A stretch of 19,021 bases of DNA. It comes from DATKHR01 sp035939575 (GTDB lineage: Bacteria; Acidobacteriota; Vicinamibacteria; Vicinamibacterales; CAVVIG01). The stretch covers positions 1-19,021 of the forward strand of contig DASZFS010000084.1 of assembly GCA_035939575.1 (NCBI GenBank), written 5' to 3'. Position 1 is the stretch's first letter. Every line of letters begins with the position of its first letter. Positions 1 through 5,538 of this stretch are shown here, piece after piece. The position numbers and the translations under genes are program-made. The notes beneath the pieces are model-generated. The model made no database searches. It worked only from the letters and a program-made list of their open reading frames with translations, and was not told where the DNA came from.

Positions 1-1359
1 ATTGAGAAAACTGGAGACGCCTACGTCGTCTCCGCCCTGCTCCTGGATCCGCAAACTGGCTCGCCGTTGAAATCGGAGAGCGCCCGTGCGGCGTCTCAAC
101 CTGAGGTCCTCTCGGCGCTCGACGAGGTGAGCCGGAAAGTCCGGCGCGATCTGGGGGAGCTGACCGGCTCCATCGCCACGAGCGCACGACCGCTGGTCCA
201 GGTCACCACGTCGTCGCTCGAGGCGCTTCGCTTGTTCTCGCTCGGCCTCGATGAGACCCGCCAGGGCAAGTTCGAGGAGGGGAGGGTCTTCTACGAGCGC
301 GCCCTGCAGACCGATCCGACCTTCACCTCCGCTCGCGGAGCGCTCGGCATGGTCGAGTTCGAGCTCTTCGACAAGGAGAAGGGCCGGGCCCTTCTGGCGG
401 AGTGCCTTCAGGGAGTCGACGCGCTCACCGACAAGGAGCAGTACAACATCCGGGCGTTCTACGCGACCGTCGTCGACCACGATCTGCCCAAGGCCGTGCA
501 GTACTGGAAGGCGCTCATCACGCTGTATCCGGACGCGAGCGCGGCGCACAACAATCTCGGCCGTGTATACCTGTTCATGAATCGCTACGAGGATGCCTCG
601 GCCGCGTTCAAGGAGGCCATCAGGCTCGATCCGTACATGATGCCGAGCTACTTCAACCTGGAGACCATCTATCTCGAGCAGCAGGGTGATCCGGCGGCCG
701 CGGCGGCGCTCAGCCAGCAGCAGCTGACATATAACGATCAGGACGTGTGGGCGTACGTGCATCTGGGCTGGGCGAATCTTGGCCTGGGCCGTCTCGACGA
801 AGCGCGCCGCGCGTTCGAGCGGGCCCTGGATTTGAGATCGCCGGTCATGTCTCCGATCCTCGGGGGGCTTGGAGCGACCTATCGCCTGCTCGACCGCCAT
901 GCCGACGCGCTCCGTGTGTTCCAGCGCGCGCAGGAGGTCAACAAGGAAGAGACCTGGGCGTACTACGACGCGGGAGTCGAATGTCTGCTCATGAACGACG
1001 AGCCGGCGGCGCGGGAGCAGCTCGATAGATTTCGGCGGGCGACCGAGGAGCGGCTCGCGCGCGATCCGAAAAACGGTCAGTACTACTACGACCTGGCGCT
1101 GGCCTGGACGCGACTGGGCAACCCGGCGAAGGGATGGGCGCTCGGCCAGCGGGCCGGCGCCCTCGACGCCACGAATGATTTCGACCGCGCCAGGCTGTTG
1201 AACCTTCAAGGCCGCGGGGACGAAGCGCTCGACGCGCTGAACCTCGCGGTCAAGAGAGGCTTCCGAGACTTCATTCGAATGCGGATCGAGCCGGATCTGG
1301 CTTCCCTGGCCGGCGACCCGCGGTTCGAGCAACTCCTCAAGGGCCTGCGCCGCAGCTGA
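1..1359 (+). CDS. TPR-repeat signalling protein, C-terminal part (5' end outside window)
   Basis: The frame is open from base 1, so the gene starts before the window; the TTG at 67 is internal. The first residues (VVSALLLDPQTGSP, then LDEVSRKVRRDLGE) resemble the end of the TolB/FlgO-like region that precedes TPR repeats in acidobacterial and proteobacterial signalling proteins, often behind a kinase or winged-helix domain. The rest is helical TPR sequence, with repeated A-x-x-x-N-L-G/W-A-x-L-G cores and 'FKEAIRLDP' and 'FERALDL' repeat ends. The C-terminus (PDLASLAGDPRFEQLL) is typical of such proteins. The role is probably protein-protein scaffolding in a signalling protein. The N-terminal effector domain cannot be seen, so kinase versus DNA-binding type is undecided. 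Confidence 0.85.
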   Translation: MEKTGDAYVVSALLLDPQTGSPLKSESARAASQPEVLSALDEVSRKVRRDLGELTGSIATSARPLVQVTTSSLEALRLFSLGLDETRQGKFEEGRVFYERALQTDPTFTSARGALGMVEFELFDKEKGRALLAECLQGVDALTDKEQYNIRAFYATVVDHDLPKAVQYWKALITLYPDASAAHNNLGRVYLFMNRYEDASAAFKEAIRLDPYMMPSYFNLETIYLEQQGDPAAAAALSQQQLTYNDQDVWAYVHLGWANLGLGRLDEARRAFERALDLRSPVMSPILGGLGATYRLLDRHADALRVFQRAQEVNKEETWAYYDAGVECLLMNDEPAAREQLDRFRRATEERLARDPKNGQYYYDLALAWTRLGNPAKGWALGQRAGALDATNDFDRARLLNLQGRGDEALDALNLAVKRGFRDFIRMRIEPDLASLAGDPRFEQLLKGLRRS

Positions 1360-1396
1360 TGTCTCCGCTTGTTTTGCACTCCGAGCGCCCTGCCCT

Positions 1397-1416
1397 GGGG
1401 TGCTGATCCCCTTTTT
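1397..1416 (+). terminator. weak intrinsic terminator
   Basis: GGGG (1397-1400), a 7-nt loop, CCCC (1408-1411) and five T residues (1412-1416), about 40 bases after the TPR stop codon. The stem is only 4 bp, so this is tentative. Confidence 0.35.
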
Positions 1417-1440
1417 ACCGGCTTGACGCGTTACGTGGGT

Positions 1441-1448
1441 AGAAGGAG
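1441..1448 (+). promoter_or_regulatory. ribosome binding site deciding the start at 1458
   Basis: AGAAGGAG ends 9 nt before the ATG at 1458. It overlaps the possible TTG start at 1449, so the ATG is the supported start. Confidence 0.7.
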
Positions 1449-1457
1449 TTGCCCACA

Positions 1458-1898
1458 ATGAACATCAGGCAAATCGTGAGTGGAGTCGTCGTGTTCTCGC
1501 TCGTCGCTTCAACCCTTCCCGCCCTGGCCGAGACGCCGGCGGGCTCGACGCCCGACGCGGTTGCCCCGGAGACGGTCAACACGTTCAGGGCATCCGTGGA
1601 CCGGGCAGTCGCCTCTGTCGGGGAACCCGAGACGGCCGCACCATCCACAACAGCTGCAACATCGACCCCGGGGGCAAAGCGGGCGTCACTTCAAGCTCCG
1701 CTCCTGCCGAAGCAGTTTGCCGAGGGCGGCGCGATGGCGAACGAGGAGCAGGCGGGCGTCGGCGGTGGCGGGGGAAGCCACATCGGGTTGATCATCACGC
1801 TGGTCACGACCGCGGCCGGTCTGGCCGCCACGTACTACATGGTGAAACAACTGAAGAAGACGACCTCCTCGATCCCGCAGATGCCGCAGGTGCCGTAA
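1458..1898 (+). CDS. small exported protein with C-terminal membrane anchor
   Basis: 146 residues from the ATG at 1458, which has a good ribosome binding site. Residues 1-25 form a signal peptide (MNIRQ, hydrophobic core, then LPALAE). The middle is rich in Ala, Thr, Pro and Gly and looks disordered, ending in a Gly-rich linker (GGGGGSHIG). A single hydrophobic helix (GLIITLVTTAAGLAATYYMV) is followed by a basic tail, KQLKK. The likely product is an envelope-anchored protein with an exported low-complexity region. I recognise no family. It converges with the ECF sigma gene on the other strand. Confidence 0.75.
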   Translation: MNIRQIVSGVVVFSLVASTLPALAETPAGSTPDAVAPETVNTFRASVDRAVASVGEPETAAPSTTAATSTPGAKRASLQAPLLPKQFAEGGAMANEEQAGVGGGGGSHIGLIITLVTTAAGLAATYYMVKQLKKTTSSIPQMPQVP

Positions 1899-1911
1899 CA
1901 CCGACGCCACG

Positions 1912-1947
1912 GGCTGGACATGCTCGACATGCTCGACATCCTCGACA
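1912..1947. repeat. 9-bp tandem repeat
   Basis: Four consecutive 9-mers: GGCTGGACA, TGCTCGACA, TGCTCGACA, TCCTCGACA. The array sits between two convergent stop codons (1898 and 2014). It has no terminator shape. Confidence 0.7.
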
Positions 1948-2013
1948 GGGGCGCGTGGGCCGGATCGCTGTGTCCCGGCGGAAGGGGGACGCCTCGATCC
2001 AGCCCGCGCGCGG

Positions 2014-2595
2014 CTACGTGATTCCTTCGCCCGTCTGGATATGTCGGTACAGCCAGGCCTTGGCGACACGCCACTCGCGCTTGACCGTCCCTTCCGAGAT
2101 GCCCAGGACCTCGGCCGTTTCCTCCACCGTCAGGCCGCCAAAGAACCGCAGCTCGACCATCTGTGCCTGCTGCGGGTCGAGCTTTTCGAGGGCGACCAGC
2201 GCATCATCCAGCGCAATGGCATCGATGTCCCGGGGCTCGGACGCCGCAAGTCCCTCGACCAGCGTGATGTGGGTCGCGGCGCTCCCGCGTTTTGCGCGCC
2301 CACGTCGCCGTGCGTGGTCGATGAGGATCCGCCGCATGAGACGCGCGGCGATGCCGAGAAAATGTGCACGGTTCTGCCACTGGACGTTTCGCTGGTCGAT
2401 CAGTTTCAGGTAGGCCTCGTTGACGAGCGCGGTAGCCTGCAGCGTATGGCCAGCCCGTTCACGCGACAGATACCGGCTTGCCAGCGTCTGGAGCTCGCGG
2501 TACACGAGCGGCATCAACTGGTCGAGCGCGTCCCGATTGCCGGTGCGCCATTCGACCAGGAGTTGGGTGAGATCCGGTACCGGGGCCGAGGGCAC
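2014..2595 (-). CDS. ECF-type RNA polymerase sigma factor (acidobacterial X6 type)
   Basis: 193 residues from a GTG start. Sigma-70 region 2 spans about 22-95 (ATALVNEAYLKL, then RAHFLGIAARLMRRILIDHAR). Region 4 spans about 135-187 (LEKLDPQQAQMVELRFFGG, then TVEETAEVLGISEGTVKREW), a helix-turn-helix for the -35 element. The 'NEAYLKL...ILIDHARRR' wording is typical of the Sig-70_X6 group common in Acidobacteria and Planctomycetes, whose genes often neighbour Ser/Thr kinases. There is no transmembrane anti-sigma gene beside it. The next gene upstream on this strand ends 77 nt away, and TATACT lies 9 nt before the GTG, so it probably has its own promoter and a leaderless message. Confidence 0.92.
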   Translation of the reverse strand: MPSAPVPDLTQLLVEWRTGNRDALDQLMPLVYRELQTLASRYLSRERAGHTLQATALVNEAYLKLIDQRNVQWQNRAHFLGIAARLMRRILIDHARRRGRAKRGSAATHITLVEGLAASEPRDIDAIALDDALVALEKLDPQQAQMVELRFFGGLTVEETAEVLGISEGTVKREWRVAKAWLYRHIQTGEGIT

Positions 2596-2604
2596 AGTGG
2601 CGCC

Positions 2605-2610
2605 AGTATA
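2605..2610 (-). promoter_or_regulatory. -10 box of the ECF sigma gene
   Basis: TATACT on the minus strand, 9 nt before the GTG at 2595. No good -35 is seen. The spacing would place the transcript start at or within a few bases of the start codon, and no Shine-Dalgarno sequence fits between. Confidence 0.45.
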
Positions 2611-2672
2611 AGACTTCTCGCGTGCCCGTGAGGGCCGGGGCCGCGCGACTGTCTCGGGGCCGGACGGAGGCC

Positions 2673-3362
2673 TCAGGGAGCGACGCCCGTCGGCTGCGCT
2701 TCCTCGCGGGCGAGCTTGTCCGCGAGCCCGGACAGTTTGCGCGCGACGACCCCCACCTGAAAGTCGTTGGCGGGCCGTTCATAAAAGGTGTCGAGATCGC
2801 GGTCGTGCATGTTCCTGAGCGCCAGCAGATCGTGGGCGGCTTGAACCCGGGCACGAAACCGCCGGTCGTAGGTCACGGCGGTCTGGTCGTCGTACCTGGC
2901 CCACGCGGCGACGTCCTCGTCCCACGTCGCCGGGCGCGGCCGCGGGGGCGCGACACGCCGACGCCCGTCCAGGAAAGCGAGCATCTCGCGGGATAGATCG
3001 CGGGCGCTCACCACCAGCGCCCGCTTTTGCACGCGCACCTCGTGATTGAACGCGACGTCGAAAATGCCCTGTTGCGCGCCGACCCACGACATGACGATCG
3101 CGCTGAACATGACGAACGTCAGCAGCCGCTCTTCACGGTGGAAGCTCCGCCCAGCGCGAACGACCCACGCCACGAGCTTCACCATCAGCAGGAAAGCCAC
3201 GACCGAGGCGCAGCGCGACGCCACGGCCGGGGCGGGCGGTTCCATCCGAACCGCGATGACGCCGCAGATCGCGGCGAAGGCGACGCCAGGCAGGATCACG
3301 GCTGCTGACAAACGCAGCCTGAAGTGAGGACTTAGAACTTCGAAGTTAGAACTTGGGCGCAT
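2673..3362 (-). CDS. three-helix membrane protein with cytosolic or periplasmic tail, unknown function
   Basis: Up to 229 residues. Hydrophobic segments lie at about 18-40 (SAAVILPGVAFAAICGVIAV), 48-68 (VVAFLLMVKLVAWVV) and 80-98 (LLTFVMFSAIVMSWVG). A charged, soluble C-terminal half of about 130 residues follows (AFLDGRRRVAPP, then NMHDRDLDTFYERPANDF). No family is recognised. The start is doubtful: residues 5-17 are encoded by an AT-rich inverted repeat, and the gene may really begin at TTG 3311 or GTG 3299, just inside. Codon use and helix pattern support a real gene. Confidence 0.65.
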   Translation of the reverse strand: MRPSSNFEVLSPHFRLRLSAAVILPGVAFAAICGVIAVRMEPPAPAVASRCASVVAFLLMVKLVAWVVRAGRSFHREERLLTFVMFSAIVMSWVGAQQGIFDVAFNHEVRVQKRALVVSARDLSREMLAFLDGRRRVAPPRPRPATWDEDVAAWARYDDQTAVTYDRRFRARVQAAHDLLALRNMHDRDLDTFYERPANDFQVGVVARKLSGLADKLAREEAQPTGVAP

Positions 3363-3411
3363 TCAGGCCGGATTCCGAAGCTCTCAGTTCTCACTTCTAA
3401 GTTCAGGCTGC
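3314..3411. repeat. AT-rich inverted repeat element
   Basis: GCAGCCTGAA (3314-3323) is matched in inverted orientation by TTCAGGCTGC (3402-3411). Inside are further motifs of the same kind: GAAGTGAG and ACTTAGAAC on the left, CAGTTCTCACTTCTAAGTTC on the right, and the perfect palindrome AACTTCGAAGTT (3337-3348). The composition is clearly poorer in GC than the flanks. It looks like a small dispersed palindromic element. Confidence 0.6.
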
Positions 3412-3486
3412 TGGCTTTTCAGCAACCCGCTTGACTCACCATACCGAAAAACGGCGCGCGGCCGCAACGCGCTCGAGAGGCCCGCC

Positions 3487-3675
3487 TTGAAACGGAAGCC
3501 GAAACTGTCGACGTCGATGACCTTGACTCAGTTCGACCATGGTTATTGGTACGCGACCGAGCTCAAGGCATTTGCGTGCACGATCGGGATCCTCTCTGCG
3601 AGCCCGGGAGGCTCGGAAGCTCGCGCCTGGGCTGCGCAGGAAATCCGGCGTGCGCTACCGGTTGAATCGTGACAC
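3487..3675 (+). pseudogene. remnant of a SAP-domain-like protein (internal deletion and frameshift)
   Basis: From TTG 3487 the frame reads KRKPKLSTSMTLTQFDHGYW, then YATELKAFACTIGI, which resembles the start of SAP-domain proteins of the 'FDNGYWYATELKAFAKTIGI' type. After about 3591 this frame loses similarity. The plus-one frame from 3608 then reads EARKLAPGLRRKSGVRYRLNR, which resembles a later block of the same family. The part between them is missing, and everything after about 3671 is lost. It is most likely a decayed gene with an internal deletion. The family is recognised from memory of its wording, not from a search. Confidence 0.5.
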
Positions 3676-3701
3676 GCCGGGGACCTCTTCCACGATCAGC
3701 A

Positions 3702-4087
3702 TTACTGATCGTCTTCACGCCGCGGCTGGAAGACCAGCCCGTGGGGTCCCTTGAGGTTCCCAAGGAAGGGCGTGACGACGCCGGTCCGGAGATCGACGGT
3801 GAAGAGCGCGTTCACGCTGCCAACCGATGCGAAGAGCGATCCCCAGTCGAGGTCGTCCACCGTAGTCGCGAGGATGCGGTTGTTGCTCGTATCCGCGAGA
3901 TAGAACACGCCGCGTTTCGCTGTCGCAAACACCGCATCGTCGAGGCCAGAGACCGGCTGGTGGGTCGTCGGATCTTTTTCAATGCCATGTTCTTGTCACC
4001 CTCCGGCGTACAAGTGGCACTTGCCTGTAAAGTCGGGATGACGTGATAGGCCGAGGCGGATCGCAAAGAAGATCGAAAGAAGATTTA
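3702..4087 (-). pseudogene. C-terminal remnant of a beta-propeller (NHL/SMP-30-like) protein, frameshifted
   Basis: The minus-strand frame ending in TAA at 3702 reads SGLDDAVFATAKRGVFYLAD, TSNNRILATTVDDLDWGSLF, then a tail with TVDLRTGVVTPFLGNLKGPHGLVF. These are blades typical of NHL/SMP-30-like secreted propellers. Going upstream, this frame meets a TGA at 3996-3998. The neighbouring frame supplies the natural continuation (HVIPTLQASATCTPEGDKN, then MALKK) and joins at a run of five A residues near 3975-3980, so one base seems to be missing there. That frame ends at a TAA at 4085-4087 with no start codon of standard type. Only about 125 C-terminal residues remain. Confidence 0.6.
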
Positions 4088-4092
4088 CCGAC

Positions 4093-4332
4093 TCATGGTT
4101 TCACCCGACCGATGACGGCTTCGAGGAGGCCTACGGTCCAGCACATCGGGCACCCTCTCATGGCGACGACGGCCACCACGCCCGCGGCGAGCGCCTGGGC
4201 CGGGTGCGCTGCCTGGTTCACCAGCGCCCACGCCAGCAATGCGGCGGCGATCCCGCCGCGCAGGAGATGAGCCGCCAGACCACGGCTCGCGAACAGCCCA
4301 CAACCTGCGCGCCGGCACAAGCCCGGTGTCAT
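4093..4332 (-). CDS. small cysteine-containing membrane protein (CPMC motif)
   Basis: 79 residues from the ATG at 4332. Two hydrophobic helices lie at about 19-39 and 45-58. They are followed by MRGCPMCWTVGLLEAV, with a CxxC pair at 61-64, plus Cys6 and Cys11 near the N-terminus. The motif 'RGCPMCWT(I/V)GL.E' recurs in short bacterial membrane proteins of unknown role, and a metal or redox role is only a guess. The start lies 5 nt after the stop of the LolA-like gene, with no clear ribosome binding site, so translation is probably coupled. Longer in-frame extension upstream would be an Arg/His-rich antisense shadow. Confidence 0.7.
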   Translation of the reverse strand: MTPGLCRRAGCGLFASRGLAAHLLRGGIAAALLAWALVNQAAHPAQALAAGVVAVVAMRGCPMCWTVGLLEAVIGRVKP

Positions 4333-4337
4333 GGGGA

Positions 4338-5012
4338 TCACTGACCGATCGCGAAGAGCGAGTCGTCGATCGGCGGATTGATCACGGTCTTCGTGAAGCG
4401 GATCACGGAATCGAAGCTCGGGTCGCCGGTGGCGCGATGGATCTCCTTCTCGAACGTGATGCCCTGGACCGTCTCGTACGCGACGAACGTCACCGTGATG
4501 GTGCGCTCGCCTTCCTGGTGCGTCATCGTTCTGGGCAGCGACGTCCGGGGATCCAGCGTCACACGCCAATCAATCCCGCCTTCCGGCCGGAGCACGATCG
4601 TGTCGCCGCCGTCGACGGCGACCGTTCCATGGCGCCGCTCCGGAAAAAGGGCGAAGAACACGGCGTTCGAGTTCGCGAACGCGGTTGATCTCGCGCGGGC
4701 GAGATCCGCGCCGGCCATGGCGCGCGGCGGCGCGGCGCCCTGCTGAATCGCGCCGTGCGCGCCGTCGAACGTCTCGACCGATGAGAACGTGGCGACCTGT
4801 TCCTCCTTGCGGTATCTGCCGTCGGCCGTGTGCCACGCCTTGATCGATCCGACGAGCCCGCGCACGTCGATCGTCGCCTCGCGATACATCGATGTGATGG
4901 CGGCGATCTTGTCGCGGCCGCCGACCGCGGCCGCCCAGCTGTCGACGAGCGAGTCGGTGGCGAGCGTGGCGGCCCCGGCAAGGCCGGCGATCAGAAAGAG
5001 GGCTGGTCGCAT
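4338..5012 (-). CDS. exported LolA-like / outer-membrane lipoprotein-sorting-like protein
   Basis: 224 residues from ATG 5012, with GAGGAA 4 nt before it. Residues 1-18 (MRPALFLIAGLAGAATLA) are a signal peptide. The body reads DSWAAAVGGRDKIAAITSMY, then REATIDVRGLVGSIKAWHTA and GRYRKEEQVATFSSVETFDG. After these come DWRVTLDPRTSLPRTM and FEKEIHRATGDPSF. This is the concave beta-sheet pattern of LolA-like proteins, as found alone or before aspartyl-protease domains in Acidobacteria. It probably works in the periplasm, binding a lipid or lipoprotein; the exact ligand is unknown. It heads a two-gene operon with the CPMC membrane protein and has a recognisable promoter at 5081-5109. Confidence 0.75.
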   Translation of the reverse strand: MRPALFLIAGLAGAATLATDSLVDSWAAAVGGRDKIAAITSMYREATIDVRGLVGSIKAWHTADGRYRKEEQVATFSSVETFDGAHGAIQQGAAPPRAMAGADLARARSTAFANSNAVFFALFPERRHGTVAVDGGDTIVLRPEGGIDWRVTLDPRTSLPRTMTHQEGERTITVTFVAYETVQGITFEKEIHRATGDPSFDSVIRFTKTVINPPIDDSLFAIGQ

Positions 5013-5016
5013 GGCG

Positions 5017-5022
5017 TTCCTC
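5017..5022 (-). promoter_or_regulatory. ribosome binding site of the LolA-like gene
   Basis: GAGGAA on the minus strand, 4 nt before the ATG at 5010-5012. Confidence 0.6.
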
Positions 5023-5080
5023 GCTTTCCCAAAGTGGCCGGGCGGCGACTGGCGGCGCCCGCATCAACTGTGCTACTGAG

Positions 5081-5109
5081 ATAATACACTATTACGGTGC
5101 GCCCGGCAA
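5081..5109 (-). promoter_or_regulatory. promoter of the LolA-like gene with embedded palindrome
   Basis: On the minus strand, TTGCCG (5104-5109) and TATTAT (5081-5086) are 17 bp apart. The perfect palindrome TAATA-CAC-TATTA (5082-5094) covers the -10 and part of the spacer, where a repressor could act. A local AT-rich patch in GC-rich DNA supports it. Confidence 0.5.
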
Positions 5110-5152
5110 GCCGCCGCGCCGACGCCGTTCGGTCGCCATCGGCGCGCATGTG

Positions 5153-5185
5153 TTGACAGCCGACAGCTCAAAGCTGTAGGCTGCC
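5153..5185 (+). promoter_or_regulatory. padR promoter with long inverted-repeat operator
   Basis: TTGACA (5153-5158) and TAGGCT (5177-5182) are 18 bp apart, and the ATG of padR follows 8 nt after the -10. The inverted repeat spans 5155-5185: arm GACAGCCGACAGCT (5155-5168), centre CAA (5169-5171), arm AGCTGTAGGCTGCC (5172-5185). Twelve of 14 positions pair, and the inner six (ACAGCT/AGCTGT) are perfect. A dimer bound here would block polymerase, so PadR autorepression is likely. Confidence 0.65.
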
Positions 5186-5190
5186 AACCG

Positions 5191-5538
5191 ATGTCGCCCG
5201 AGAAGCGGGACGTGCTGTACGGCACCCTGGGACTCATGGTGCTCGAGACCTTACAGGCACTGGGTCCGTTGCACGGCTACCGGATTGCCCGGCGGCTGGA
5301 GCAGATCAGCGGCAACCAGCTCACCCTCAATCAGGGGACGCTCTATCCGGCGCTCCTCAGGCTGGAGCAAATGGGTTGGATCGCGTCGACCTGGCGTGAA
5401 TCCGACAGCGGCCGGCGCGTGAAGGTCTACGCCTTGACCCGGGCGGGGCGCAAGCAGCTGCGCGTCGAAGAAGAGGCGTGGCAGCACGCCACCGGGATCG
5501 TCGCGCGGTTCTTGACGATTCGCGAGGATCCGACATGA
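5191..5538 (+). CDS. PadR-family transcriptional repressor
   Basis: 115 residues. The N-terminus (MSPEKRDVLYGTLGLMVLET) and the core HGYRIARRLEQISGNQ, then QGTLYPALLRLEQMGWI (about 28-65), are the PadR winged helix. The wing follows with ESDSGRRVKVYALTRAGRKQ. The short C-terminal helix (VEEEAWQHATGIVARFL) fits the dimerisation helix of the small PadR-s2 subfamily. Its stop overlaps the ATG of the ADOP permease (ATGA, 5535-5538), so the two are translationally coupled, which is the usual acidobacterial pair. It probably represses this operon through the inverted repeat at 5155-5185. The message appears leaderless. Confidence 0.95.
   Translation: MSPEKRDVLYGTLGLMVLETLQALGPLHGYRIARRLEQISGNQLTLNQGTLYPALLRLEQMGWIASTWRESDSGRRVKVYALTRAGRKQLRVEEEAWQHATGIVARFLTIREDPT

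Noticed and set aside
4333..4569. Extended N-terminus of the CPMC membrane protein
   Set aside because: His/Arg/Asp-rich shadow of the LolA-like gene on the same strand in another frame.
5478..5534. Longer N-terminus of the ADOP permease
   Set aside because: It overlaps padR in another frame; the ATG at 5535 in the ATGA overlap gives the normal ADOP start.
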